A stretch of 64,000 nucleotides of DNA from Kitasatospora sp. A2-31 (lineage in GTDB: Bacteria > Actinomycetota > Actinomycetes > Streptomycetales > Streptomycetaceae). Under the pieces are notes generated by a model. That model saw only the letters and a list, made by a program, of their open reading frames with translations. It ran no database searches and was not told the DNA's origin. Shown here in pieces: positions 43,238 to 50,772 of the stretch (positions within the stretch are counted from its first letter, which is position 1; every line of letters begins with the position of its first letter). The stretch spans positions 62,001 to 126,000 of the forward strand of contig NZ_JAKNTA010000007.1 of the NCBI RefSeq assembly GCF_022288725.1, in the 5' to 3' direction. The position numbers and the translations under genes were made by a program.

Positions 43238-43852
43238 CTCAAGGTCAAGGCTGCATCCGTCCACTTCTCGGACCAGTTCTTCAACGGCGACACGGCGGTG
43301 AACCCCCTCGGATTCGACGGCCTTCGGAAACGCCTGATTAGTCGACAGGTCATCGACGCCAAGGGAGTTGGCCCGGTCGCCAACGGTTACGAGTTCTTCG
43401 ACGCGCTCGACGCGCTGACCGCCCAGGTGCGCGGGCTCACCGGCCAGAACGGCGCCCTGTACATGAACGCCGCGATCATCGCGAAGATCCGGTCCGGCTT
43501 CCGCCGGTTGGGCGGCGCCGAGCTGCTGACCGCCGAAATTCTCGGCAAGGAGACGACCATGTGGAACGGCATCCCCATGCTTGACCCGGGCCAGAAGCTC
43601 GACGGCACGGACGTACTCCCGCTGACCAGCGGGACCGGGGGCAAGGACACAGGCGACATCTACGCCGTGCGCTTCGGCACCTCCGAGGCGGACGCCGGAG
43701 TTACCGGGCTGACCAACGGCGGAATCCAGGTGACGGATCTGGGTGAGGCTCACGACAAGCCCGTCTACCGGACTCGCATCGAGTTCTATTGCGGTATCGC
43801 GTTGTTCGGCGGCAAGGCCGCGGCGCGTCTCATGAACGTACTCGCTGGCTGA
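43238..43852 (+). pseudogene. 5'-truncated phage major capsid protein
   Basis: About 204 codons matching the C-terminal part of HK97-fold capsid proteins of actinobacterial phages: AASVHFSDQFFNGD, NPLGFDGLRKRL, ALYMNAAIIAKIRSGFRRLGG, and FYCGIALFGGKAAARLMNVLAG. The first third (delta and N-arm region) is absent. The frame runs open to 43172, but the residues before about 43238 do not look like capsid sequence. No other structural, portal or terminase gene is present, so this is a fossil. Confidence 0.75.
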
Positions 43853-43865
43853 GTTGCCGGTAGAT

Positions 43866-43919
43866 CAGAACGGCCCCGTGCCTTCCCTGCGCTGCGGCGG
43901 TGGGCACGGGGCCGTTCTG
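43866..43919. terminator. Bidirectional terminator
   Basis: A 17-nt stem, CAGAACGGCCCCGTGCC ... GGCACGGGGCCGTTCTG, lies between the convergent capsid remnant and XRE gene. Confidence 0.85.
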
Positions 43920-43928
43920 CGTTTTCCG

Positions 43929-44684
43929 CTACTCCGTGGGGGGAGAGCCGTACTGCGCAAGGACTTCGTCGGCTGTCGACTTCTCCAACAGACGAAGCTC
44001 CCAGGGGCCGGTATTCACGTCAAATTCCTTGCCGAAGCCAACCCATTTCCCGGCCATCCGCCGCCCAGTGGGATCAACCAGAAGCTGAATTGCCCCGTGA
44101 TATCTCGCGCCTTGGTAGTAGCCATCCTGTGCGGTTTGCTCGACCCACGTTCCAGTCACGATGTTCCGATCTGCGGTCAGATCGAACGAGACTGGCGAGT
44201 CCGGGTTGGACGATGCGCCGGGCAGCGATCGCCCAGTGATTCGGTTTCCGTGCTGCGTCAGCACGACGTGATGGAGGCCGGTGAACGTCCCGTCCCGGCT
44301 GCTGCTGTAGAACTCGTACCGGCTCAGCCACACCCCGGAATAGTCCTCGCCTATCGGCGCTGGCGCCGCCTGCACCGGGACTCCCGGCTCGCCGCTGGCC
44401 ATATCGTGTCCTCCTGTGCCATCCACGGTTACCCCGGACGGTAGCTGCGCTGACTCGAAGCCGAGGCGGTCAACGGAAAGCTTCGTGACAGCCTCAAGGG
44501 CACGAACGTACACCGGTCGAGGTGCCCGTACCTCCCCGGATTCCCAGCGCTGAACAAGGCGCTTGCTCGCCTCGTTGGGCTCCCCTTGCTCCGTTCCCAC
44601 CGCACGCAGGCGCTTCGCAAACTCGTCTTGGCTCAGGCGCAGGCGAAGGCGCACGGCCCGCAGAGTCTCGTTCGGCGTCGTCAT
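43929..44684 (-). CDS. XRE-family regulator with C-terminal beta domain
   Basis: 251 residues. An N-terminal helix-turn-helix (about 5-65: ETLRAVRLRLRLSQDEFAKRLRAVG ... SKRLVQRWESG) is followed by a linker and a beta-rich C-terminal domain (about 110-245: YSGVWLSRYEFYSSSRDGTFTGLHHVVLTQHGNRITGRSLP). The latter resembles lipocalin-like folds seen in other Streptomyces XRE proteins. The ATG at 44684 begins directly before the HTH. It may control the divergent small genes starting at 44842. Codon use is less GC-biased than the chromosome, consistent with transfer. Confidence 0.83.
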   Translation of the reverse strand: MTTPNETLRAVRLRLRLSQDEFAKRLRAVGTEQGEPNEASKRLVQRWESGEVRAPRPVYVRALEAVTKLSVDRLGFESAQLPSGVTVDGTGGHDMASGEPGVPVQAAPAPIGEDYSGVWLSRYEFYSSSRDGTFTGLHHVVLTQHGNRITGRSLPGASSNPDSPVSFDLTADRNIVTGTWVEQTAQDGYYQGARYHGAIQLLVDPTGRRMAGKWVGFGKEFDVNTGPWELRLLEKSTADEVLAQYGSPPTE

Positions 44685-44841
44685 GAGTCCAAGGTACGTC
44701 CAAGCGTCGCCCAACGACACCAAAATGACGCCTTGTCAGGACACCTGAGAGACGCCTTCCCGTCGTCGCAACGGCCAGGTCGGACAGGACACTATCTCGG
44801 GGTCAGCAAACGGAGCGACGCAGGACCAGAGGTGGCCAGCC

Positions 44842-45006
44842 GTGGCAAAGACCTACGAGGAGTACAAGGCCGAGCAGCTCAAGCGGCTTGCAGCGGGCAA
44901 CCCTCTGGACGAGTACGACCCCGAAACGAGTGCCCGAGTCGGCAGGCACCCCGCGAATGGCTGGCCGCCTTGCACGTGCGTCAACTGCACTGCGAAGGCC
45001 GCGTGA
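44842..45006 (+). CDS. 54-residue protein with C-x-C-x2-C motif
   Basis: Small gene starting GTG with AGAGGTG upstream. The product begins MAKTYEEYKAEQLKRLAAG, with a helical charged N-terminus, and ends in PPCTCVNCTAKAA, a Cys cluster able to bind zinc. It is divergent from the XRE gene. The stop (TGA) shares a base with a possible ATG at 45006, but that frame overlaps the better-supported gene at 45151. No known family. Confidence 0.6.
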   Translation: MAKTYEEYKAEQLKRLAAGNPLDEYDPETSARVGRHPANGWPPCTCVNCTAKAA

Positions 45007-45150
45007 TGGACCCGTATGCGGCCCCGGTGTTCGGTGTGGGCGCCTTCTCGGCGGGTGCACGTCGGGCCCGGACCGGGCTGCCCCCGCCTGTTCCGTGGTG
45101 GGCGCAGGGGCGGCCCGCGTGGGCTCCGGACAACGAGGAGAGGCGCATCT

Positions 45151-45417
45151 ATGGCCGTTCGCAAGCGGTACCGGTTCCTGAACTGGACCATCACCCACGA
45201 CAGTGCGCCCGATGCGCCCCCGACCCGGCACATGTTCCGGTGCCTCGGCGAGGACGAGTACGGCAAGCCGTGCGGCGTAGAAGGTCCGGTGGTCGAGGAC
45301 TTCCAGGAGGCACAGCGCTGGCCGTTCGAGCACCTGCGAGAGCACCAGGACCACCGCAGCTTCGCGCACGTCGCCGAAGTGCCGTGGCTGATGATCCCCG
45401 AGGTGGAACCGTCATGA
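45151..45417 (+). CDS. 88-residue protein resembling DUF7848
   Basis: Starts MAVRKRYRFLNWTITHDSAP with GAGGAGAGG seven nt upstream. It has two Cys flanking an acidic turn (FRCLGEDEYGKPCGVEG) and a C-terminal RWPFEHLREHQDHRSFAHVAEVP with several His. This pattern (opening strands, CxxD/E ... C, then H-x-H before a terminal strand) resembles small proteins common on Streptomyces plasmids and integrative elements that I believe are grouped as DUF7848. Function unknown. Its stop overlaps the next ATG (ATGA). Confidence 0.65.
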   Translation: MAVRKRYRFLNWTITHDSAPDAPPTRHMFRCLGEDEYGKPCGVEGPVVEDFQEAQRWPFEHLREHQDHRSFAHVAEVPWLMIPEVEPS

Positions 45418-45548
45418 TCGGCGCTGACCAGGACGAATACCGCCACGCGCGGGGGAAGCCGGTCAGCCGGCGATCCGCCTATGGGGTGTCGGTGGCGGCC
45501 GTGGTGCTGCTCGCAGTGACGCTGCTCGCGCTGGCCCGGCCGCACTGA
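45414..45548 (+). CDS. 44-residue single-pass membrane protein
   Basis: Overlaps the preceding stop by four bases (ATGA). It has a charged N-terminus (MIGADQDEYRHARGKPVSRR) and one transmembrane helix (about 25-42, GVSVAAVVLLAVTLLALA). Small proteins of this type are frequent in actinobacterial mobile elements. No function can be given. Confidence 0.6.
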   Translation: MIGADQDEYRHARGKPVSRRSAYGVSVAAVVLLAVTLLALARPH

Positions 45549-45668
45549 CTCAAGACTCCCGCTCCGGCCGTCATCCCTGGCAGGCAGCCGACCGGAGCGG
45601 GCTCCGCAACACCGCACGCCCCGGATACCAACCGGTGCCGGGCCGCAACGATGCGAGGAGACACCAGT

Positions 45669-46253
45669 ATGAGCACACCGACCGAGCGACCGCCGGGCGA
45701 CACCGGGCCCGGCCTGTTGCCGCTCGACCCCCGCGAGTTGATCACGGGGCAGACCTTCGACGCGGTGGTGTACACCGTCTGCGACAACAACCCCGGTATG
45801 GCCGTCGAGATGGCGGAGCGAATCGTCACCGACGCGCTCAAGTTCGTGGCCGCCGCAGCCACGTTCCCCACCGTGAGCATCACCCCGACCAACGTCGTGG
45901 ACGAGGGCTGGCACGCGCTCATCCTGCACACCCGCCCGTACGCCGAACTGTGCGAGCGGCTGGGCAGGTTCGTTCACCACTACCCCGAGCGCCCCGACCC
46001 GACGCGCCACAACGAGGCCGCCGTTACCCGGACGGTCGCCCTGATCGAGGAGACCGGATACCGGCCCGACTACGAGTTGTGGACCGGGCCCACCCGGGCG
46101 CTGGTGTCGGTGGCGGCGAACTGCTCCCACACGCCCGTGCCCGGTGGGTGCGGCCCCATCAACCCCGGCGGGTGTGCCTCCCACTGCAACGGCGGTGGTG
46201 GCGGTGGTGGGGGCGGCGGGGGTAGCAGTCAGGGCCCGAGCCGGGGCATGTGA
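45669..46253 (+). CDS. Conserved protein with DEGWHALILHT motif
   Basis: 194 residues. The core (about 25-150) has VYTVCDNNPGMAVEMAERIVTDALKF and then VVDEGWHALILHTRPYAELCERLG with FVHHYPERPD. This DEGWHxxILHT segment recalls the glycine-rich-domain/DUF1399-type proteins. The C-terminus is Cys/Gly-rich with a run of ten or more Gly. GAGGAG precedes the ATG. Homologous architectures occur on Streptomyces accessory elements; the His pairs hint at metal binding, but this is unproven. Confidence 0.7.
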   Translation: MSTPTERPPGDTGPGLLPLDPRELITGQTFDAVVYTVCDNNPGMAVEMAERIVTDALKFVAAAATFPTVSITPTNVVDEGWHALILHTRPYAELCERLGRFVHHYPERPDPTRHNEAAVTRTVALIEETGYRPDYELWTGPTRALVSVAANCSHTPVPGGCGPINPGGCASHCNGGGGGGGGGGGSSQGPSRGM

Positions 46254-46295
46254 GGCCGCTAACCTGACCCCACCCCAACAGAGAAAGGGCGGGAC

Positions 46296-46523
46296 ATGAG
46301 CGAGGACGAAGCCGAGCGGGCGGCAAGTGCGCTTCGACGTCGGGGCGTTCGGGCGGCCGCTGTTCCGGAAGACCCGCACAACCCCGACGGGGAATGGCGG
46401 GTCTACGACAGCACCGACCCGGTCAGCCGGCGGGACATCACCGAGGAAGCGCGAGAAGCGGCCATGGACAGGCCCGGTACGGGCGGCCCGACGCGCGGAT
46501 TCGTCATCCCTCCCCGTCCCTAA
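46296..46523 (+). CDS. 75-residue charged protein, unknown
   Basis: Begins MSEDEAERAASALRRRGVRA with AAAGGGCGGG upstream and contains DPHNPDGEWRVYDSTDP. Highly charged, no membrane segment. It is co-directional with and 42 nt after the DEGWH-motif gene. Family not recognised. Confidence 0.6.
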   Translation: MSEDEAERAASALRRRGVRAAAVPEDPHNPDGEWRVYDSTDPVSRRDITEEAREAAMDRPGTGGPTRGFVIPPRP

Positions 46524-46572
46524 CAGGCACCCTTGAGGCCCCGTCCCGCTGGTGAACTCCGGCAGGCGGGGC

Positions 46573-46818
46573 CTACTGCTCTCCGCGCTCGCTCGGGTGG
46601 GTCACGAAGCTGCCCATGCCGGTCCGGGTGACCACCAGACGGTCAGCCCGAAGCGCGGCAACCGCCTTCCGGACCGTCTTTCGGTCTACGCCGAATTCCT
46701 CGGTCAACTCAACCTCGGACAGCTTGTCGTCCGGGCGAAGCTCACCGGACTTGACCCGCTCCGCGACGGTCTCGGCGATCTGTTCCCACTTTGAGCGGGT
46801 TGGGCTGAACTCGAACAC
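46573..46818 (-). CDS. Solo GntR-type winged-helix protein
   Basis: 81 residues comprising only a GntR DNA-binding domain: SKWEQIAETVAERVKSGELRPDDKLSEVELTEEFGVDRKTVRKAVAALRADRLVV. The usual effector-binding domain is missing and the reading frame ends cleanly, so it is a true short form or a truncation product. GTG 46818 is the only plausible start. It is divergent from the gene at 46979, with a tandem 10-bp repeat in between that may be its operator. Related short regulators control transfer and replication in actinomycete integrative elements. Confidence 0.75.
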   Translation of the reverse strand: MFEFSPTRSKWEQIAETVAERVKSGELRPDDKLSEVELTEEFGVDRKTVRKAVAALRADRLVVTRTGMGSFVTHPSERGEQ

Positions 46819-46866
46819 CCCCCGACCGTAGCCGTAGGGGCCTACCAGGCATAGCCAGGGATGGCC

Positions 46867-46886
46867 ATGGACAGGTATGGACAGGT
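46867..46886. repeat. Tandem direct repeat ATGGACAGGT x2
   Basis: Two perfect adjoining copies (46867-46876, 46877-46886) in the divergent region between the solo GntR gene and the gene at 46979. A likely regulator-binding site (iteron-like). A partial copy, ATGGCC, precedes it. Confidence 0.7.
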
Positions 46887-46910
46887 TGAGTACCGTCGTC
46901 AACGAAAGAA

Positions 46911-46940
46911 CCCCCAGCGGCCTGGCCGGGCCACCGGGGG
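46911..46940 (+). terminator. Leader hairpin / attenuator-like stem
   Basis: CCCCC ... GGGGG outer pairing with an inner GGCC/GGCC stem, 39 nt before the start at 46979. It could act as an attenuator or as a terminator for a short leader transcript. Confidence 0.45.
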
Positions 46941-46978
46941 TCAACAGCATCGACCAGCTATTTGGGAGCTGAATCGAC

Positions 46979-47350
46979 ATGCGCGAGCTTATCGCGGACC
47001 TGTTCGCCGCACTGCGGCTGTTCCTCGCCCCCGGAGTCGGACGCAGGGGGAAGCCCTCGCCCCTCACCCCGCTTCGCCGGCGAGCCCTCGCACTGATCAC
47101 CCCCGACACCGAGCCGGAGCCCGCCGCCCCGGTAGCAGTCGAACAGGACGACACGGAGCAGCCGGGCGAAGAACTGGTGTGGGGGCCGCTGGTCCGCCCC
47201 TACATCGACCCCGCCGCATGGCGGGCCGAGCTTGACGAGATGCAGCGTCAGTACGAGCGGCGCGAGGCCCTGCGGGCGGTCGCCGAGGGGAAGCCCGATC
47301 CGGGCTACACGTACCCGGGTGCGCAGCGTCTCGCCGTGGCGGGTGTGTGA
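46979..47350 (+). CDS. 123-residue accessory protein, unknown
   Basis: N-terminal amphipathic helix (MRELIADLFAALRLFLAPG), then a basic stretch and an acidic middle (about 43-63). The C-terminus is helical (PAAWRAELDEMQRQYERREALRAVAEG). GGGAGCT precedes the ATG. Its stop overlaps the next start (TGATG), so the two are coupled. Not recognised; typical of small mobile-element genes. Confidence 0.6.
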   Translation: MRELIADLFAALRLFLAPGVGRRGKPSPLTPLRRRALALITPDTEPEPAAPVAVEQDDTEQPGEELVWGPLVRPYIDPAAWRAELDEMQRQYERREALRAVAEGKPDPGYTYPGAQRLAVAGV

Positions 47351-47607
47351 TGACCCTCGCTGCCACCAGGAAGCCCATATGCGGCGCCCCTCGCCCCGGG
47401 CAGTACGACGGAGCCCCGTGCAACCGTGACCCGTTCCACCGGGGCGACCACGCGAACGCCCTCGGCGAGACGTGGCCCCGGCTCGCTCCGGTGCGCTGCG
47501 CGCGCTGCAAGGGTCCGGCACCCACGCCGGTCCCGATCGGCCACCAGGAAGCCGCGAGTGGCCCCGGGCACACCGTGTGGGCGTGCTCGCTGACCTGCCC
47601 CGAGTAG
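47350..47607 (+). CDS. 85-residue Cys-rich protein, probable zinc-binding
   Basis: Six Cys in three pairs: ICGAPRPGQYDGAPC, RCARCKG and ACSLTC, suggesting one or two zinc ribbons, with HRGDH between them. It starts at the ATG overlapping the preceding stop, or GTG 47347. Small zinc-ribbon proteins are frequent in phage and conjugative modules. A terminator follows 9 nt later. Confidence 0.65.
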   Translation: MTLAATRKPICGAPRPGQYDGAPCNRDPFHRGDHANALGETWPRLAPVRCARCKGPAPTPVPIGHQEAASGPGHTVWACSLTCPE

Positions 47608-47615
47608 AACCCCTC

Positions 47616-47644
47616 GCCCCGTCCGGGACCGATCCGGGCGGGGC
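47616..47644 (+). terminator. Hairpin terminator at right border of the element
   Basis: GCCCCGTCCGG / CCGGGCGGGGC stem directly after the Cys-rich gene. Confidence 0.75.
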
Positions 47645-47801
47645 TCTCTCGGCTCTGCCGTAGAACCGCTAATCGCCTGTGTCCGGAGATCCCGAGGGGA
47701 ACGAATTCTGCGTCCTGGAGCCGAAGCGCTCGCTGGTGGCCTGACGGCCCGCCGGCCTGCCCGACGGACCGCCCGCCGGCCTGCCTGGCGGACCGGCGGG
47801 C

Positions 47802-48452
47802 TCAGCCGGCGGCGAGCAGGGCCGGCAGGTCGCGCATGTCGTGGAAGACGGTGGCCCCCGCGCCCGCCAGCCGCTCGGCCGGGGTGAGGCCACCGGCGTA
47901 GCCGAAGGCGCGCATGCCGGCGGCGCGGGCTGCCTCGACACCCGGCCGGCTGTCCTCGACCACCGCGCAGGCCGCCGGGTCGACGCCCAGCTGCCGCGCG
48001 GCGTGCAGGAAGAGGTCGGGGGCCGGCTTCCCGCGGGCGACCTCGGTGGCGCTGAAGATGCGGCCGGCGAAGTGGTCGTGGAGGCCGGTGCGGCCGAGGG
48101 TGTGGCGCATCTTCTCGTGCGAGCCGCTGGAGGCCACGCAGGTCGGCAGGGTGATCGCGGCCAGCGCCTCCGGGAGGCCGTCGACCGGCGTGAGGCCGGC
48201 GTCGACCGCCTCGGCGTGCAGTTCCTCGAAGCGCTTCGACCAGACCGCGGCGGTCTCCGGGCCGAGCCGTTCGGCGACCTGTTCCCCGATGGCGGCGTGG
48301 GAGCGCCCGATGAACCGCTCGACCACCTCCGCCTCGGTGAGCGGCCAGCCCAGTTCGGCGCCCAGGGCGACCTGGACGCGGGCCGCGATGCGCTCGCTGT
48401 CGACCAGGACGCCGTCGCAGTCGAAGACGACGAGTTCTATCGGCTTGATCAT
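47802..48452 (-). CDS. HAD-family hydrolase (subfamily IA)
   Basis: 216-residue phosphatase-type HAD. Motif I is VVFDCDGVLVDSE, motif II SSGSHEK, motif III GKPAPDLF and motif IV VVEDSRPGVEAARAAG. The helical cap is of the beta-phosphoglucomutase type. The substrate is unknown; sugar phosphates are likely. The 150 nt downstream contain repeated GGCCTGCC/CCGCCGG units. It is the last gene of a leftward series that includes another HAD gene and an SMR pump. Confidence 0.87.
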   Translation of the reverse strand: MIKPIELVVFDCDGVLVDSERIAARVQVALGAELGWPLTEAEVVERFIGRSHAAIGEQVAERLGPETAAVWSKRFEELHAEAVDAGLTPVDGLPEALAAITLPTCVASSGSHEKMRHTLGRTGLHDHFAGRIFSATEVARGKPAPDLFLHAARQLGVDPAACAVVEDSRPGVEAARAAGMRAFGYAGGLTPAERLAGAGATVFHDMRDLPALLAAG

Positions 48453-48578
48453 TCCGGCAGCCTACGGGCGGACGCCGGGCCGGCGGGCGCGTTCGCGCAA
48501 GGCTGAGCGGAGAGCCGCAGCGGAGGGCCGGAGCGGAGGGCCGGAGCGGGACGCCGAAGCAGGGAGGTCGGACGCGGC

Positions 48579-48608
48579 GGGCCCGGCGGTGCCGACACCG
48601 CCGGGCCC
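48579..48608 (-). terminator. Hairpin terminator
   Basis: 13-bp stem GGGCCCGGCGGTG / CACCGCCGGGCCC with a CCGA loop, after the SMR gene. Confidence 0.82.
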
Positions 48609-48618
48609 CGCCCGTTCC

Positions 48619-48939
48619 TCAGTGGCTGCCCTTCAGATTCAGCACCACCACTCCGACGATCACCAGGGCTATGCCCACCCACTGCAGCCGGCCCAGCGAC
48701 TCGCCGAAGGCGACCACGCCGATGCCGGCCACCGCGGCCGTGCCGGCACCCGACCAGACCGCGTACGCGACCGAGACCGGGATGTGCTTCAGGGCCCGGC
48801 CGAGCAGCACGAAGGAGAGGACGTAGCCGATGGCCACGCCCACGCTCGGCCAGAACCGGCTGAAGCCTTCGGTCAGCTTCAGGCAGCTGGTGGCGCAGAC
48901 CTCGCTGAGGATCGCCAGGGAGAGGAGTACGTAGGGCAT
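48619..48939 (-). CDS. SMR-family multidrug/quaternary-cation transporter
   Basis: 106-residue protein with four membrane helices. The essential membrane Glu is in the first helix (LAILSEVCATSCLKL), and the helix 3/4 hallmark AYAVWSGAGTA is present. EmrE/QacE-type proteins exchange cationic compounds for protons. It lies 7 nt downstream of the HAD gene at 48947, so the two are co-transcribed. Confidence 0.92.
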   Translation of the reverse strand: MPYVLLSLAILSEVCATSCLKLTEGFSRFWPSVGVAIGYVLSFVLLGRALKHIPVSVAYAVWSGAGTAAVAGIGVVAFGESLGRLQWVGIALVIVGVVVLNLKGSH

Positions 48940-48946
48940 AGGAGAA

Positions 48947-49630
48947 TCAAACCCCGGGCGCAGTGCTGATCTTTCCGAGGAGGGCGAGGTCGGCCCGCTC
49001 CAGGCTGTCCAGCAGGGTGATCCGGGACCCGTCCGGGATCGGCACGTCGCTCGACGGCACGGCCAGCACCGCGCACCCCGCCGCGGTGGCGGAGGCCACG
49101 CCGGTCGGGGTGTCCTCGACGGCGACGCACACGGCCGGGTCGAGGCCGAGGCGCTCGGCGGCCGCGAGGTACGGGTCCGGGGCGGGCTTGGTGCGCGGGG
49201 TGTCCTCGGCGGCGAGGGTGACCGCGAACCAGTCGCGGCCGATGGTGCCCAGCACCATGTCGACCACCCGGCGGGGTGAGGCGGAGACCAGCGCGGTGGG
49301 CACCCGGGCGTCCCGAAGCTCGGCCAGCAGGGCGAGGGCCCCCGGCCGGGGGACGGTCTCGGCCGCGACCTTGCCGGCGAAGGAGTCGCCGAGCCGGGCG
49401 GCGAGCTCGGCCTCGCTGAGCGCGGTGCCGCTGACCCGGTGCAGGTGCGCGGCGGTGTGCTCGACGGCCTGGCCGAGAACCTCGGGTGCGTCGGTCTCGG
49501 TGAGCGGGTGGTGCAGCTCTTCCGCGAGCTCGGCGGCGGCCCGCCACCACAGGTGCTCGGTGTCGACCAGGGTGCCGTCCATGTCGAAGAGGACGGCGGC
49601 GGGCAGGGCGGGAACGGCGGATTCAGGCAT
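48947..49630 (-). CDS. HAD-family hydrolase (subfamily IA)
   Basis: 227-residue HAD phosphatase. Motif I is VLFDMDGTLVDTEHLWW, motif II LVSASPRRV, motif III TKPAPDPYLAAAERLG and motif IV VAVEDTPTGVASATAAG. It lies 39 nt downstream of the importer ATPase and is probably the last gene transcribed with that operon. This raises the possibility that it handles a phosphorylated or phosphonylated product of the imported compound. Unlike the gene at 42433 it has the ordinary DxD phosphatase signature. Confidence 0.87.
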   Translation of the reverse strand: MPESAVPALPAAVLFDMDGTLVDTEHLWWRAAAELAEELHHPLTETDAPEVLGQAVEHTAAHLHRVSGTALSEAELAARLGDSFAGKVAAETVPRPGALALLAELRDARVPTALVSASPRRVVDMVLGTIGRDWFAVTLAAEDTPRTKPAPDPYLAAAERLGLDPAVCVAVEDTPTGVASATAAGCAVLAVPSSDVPIPDGSRITLLDSLERADLALLGKISTAPGV

Positions 49631-49669
49631 GGCGGTACCTTCGGTGGATCGTCAGGAGGGAGCGGCGGA

Positions 49670-50755
49670 TCAGACGGTACGGCGGTCCACCAGGACCGGG
49701 CGCTCCGGCAGCGCCAGCGCGGCGCGCGATCCGATCGGCAGCGCGGCGGCGGCCTCGGTCGGCAGGTCGGCCTTCACCTCGGTGCCGTCGTCCAGCCGGA
49801 CGGTCAGCCGGGTCACGGCGCCCAGGAAGGACGCGCCGACCACCAGCGCCCGGCCGTGCTCGTTCGGGGCGAGCGCGACGTTCTCGGGCCGGACGAGCAC
49901 CTCCAGGGAGCCATCGGCGGGCACCTCGCCGTCCACCGCGTGACGGCGGCCGAGCACCTCGACGCCGTCCCCGCCGCGCACGCACGGGATCCGGCTCATG
50001 GTGCCGACGAACTCGGCGACGAAGGCGGTCGCCGGGCGGGCGTACAGCTCGGACGGGGTGGCGCACTGCTCCAGCCGGCCGGCGCGCAGCACCGCGACCC
50101 GGTCGGCCATGGACAGCGCCTCCTCCTGGTCGTGGGTGACGAACAGGGTGGTGATCCCGAGCTCCTGCTGCAGGCGGCGGATCTCCTCGCGCAGCGAGAG
50201 CCGCACCTTGGCGTCCAGCGCGGAGAGCGGCTCGTCCAGCAGCAGCACGCGCGGCTTCAGGGCCAGCGCCCGGGCGAGCGCGATGCGCTGCTGCTGGCCG
50301 CCGGACATCTGGTGCGGGTAGCGGTCGGCGTGCTGCGGCAGGCCGACCAGCTCCAGCAGCTCCTGGGCTCGCCGGCGGCGCTCCGCCTTGGCGGTGCCGC
50401 GCATCCGCATGCCGAAGGCGACGTTGTCGGCGGCGGTCAGGTGCGGGAAGAGGCTGTAGGACTGGAACACCATGCCGGCGTCGCGCTTGTGCGCGGGGAT
50501 CGCGGTGATGTCCTCGCCGTCGACCAGGACCTGGCCCGAGTCGTGCTGCTCGAAGCCGGCGAGGATGCGCAGCGCGGTGGTCTTGCCGCAGCCGGAGGGG
50601 CCGAGCAGGGCGAGCAGCTCGCCCGGGTGGACGGTCAGGTCGAGGCCGTCCAGCGCGGTGGTGGCGCCGAAGGTGCGGCGCAGCGAGCGGAACTCGACGG
50701 TCGCACCGCCGGGAGCGAGGGGGACGCCGGCGACGGGGGCGGTAACCGTGGTCAT
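49670..50755 (-). CDS. ABC importer ATPase (putative aminophosphonate)
   Basis: 361-residue ATPase of the spermidine/iron/AEP importer class. It shows Walker A GPSGCGKTT, MVFQSYSLFPHLT (Q-loop), signature MSGGQQQRIALARAL, Walker B VLLLDEPLSALD and the switch His in FVTHDQEEAL. A C-terminal TOBE-like domain follows (about 265-361). It is the fourth gene of the operon SBP-permease-permease-ATPase. Location beside PhnYZ-like and GntR genes suggests 2-aminoethylphosphonate import, as for PhnT. Confidence 0.88.
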   Translation of the reverse strand: MTTVTAPVAGVPLAPGGATVEFRSLRRTFGATTALDGLDLTVHPGELLALLGPSGCGKTTALRILAGFEQHDSGQVLVDGEDITAIPAHKRDAGMVFQSYSLFPHLTAADNVAFGMRMRGTAKAERRRRAQELLELVGLPQHADRYPHQMSGGQQQRIALARALALKPRVLLLDEPLSALDAKVRLSLREEIRRLQQELGITTLFVTHDQEEALSMADRVAVLRAGRLEQCATPSELYARPATAFVAEFVGTMSRIPCVRGGDGVEVLGRRHAVDGEVPADGSLEVLVRPENVALAPNEHGRALVVGASFLGAVTRLTVRLDDGTEVKADLPTEAAAALPIGSRAALALPERPVLVDRRTV

Positions 50756-50772
50756 GGGGGAACTCCGGGGTT

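Larger units (their letters stand above)
43162..47660. mobile_element. Degenerate prophage / integrative-element remnant
   Basis: About 4.5 kb inserted between the aminophosphonate catabolic pair and the rest of that locus. It opens with a 5'-truncated capsid gene, then an XRE regulator, several very small unknown genes of the kind seen in Streptomyces conjugative elements, a solo GntR winged-helix gene and two tiny Cys- or charge-rich genes. The DNA at 43.9-44.9 kb is visibly less GC-rich than the flanks. No integrase, excisionase, replication gene, tRNA or duplicated att site was found, so borders are approximate and the element is probably immobile. Confidence 0.55.

Noticed and set aside
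45006..45548. Continuous + frame from ATG 45006 through 45548
   Set aside because: It overlaps the better-supported gene at 45151, and the product before 45414 is Arg/Pro/Gly-rich. Only its last part, from ATG 45414, looks like a real small membrane protein.
46573..47154. 193-codon version of the solo GntR protein
   Set aside because: The N-terminal extension runs antisense through the operator repeats and the next gene, and has no GntR-like sequence before 46818.
47700..47801. CRISPR-like repeats of CCGCCGGCCTGCC
   Set aside because: Only two imperfect GC-rich copies with no regular spacers; more likely part of terminator structure after the HAD gene.
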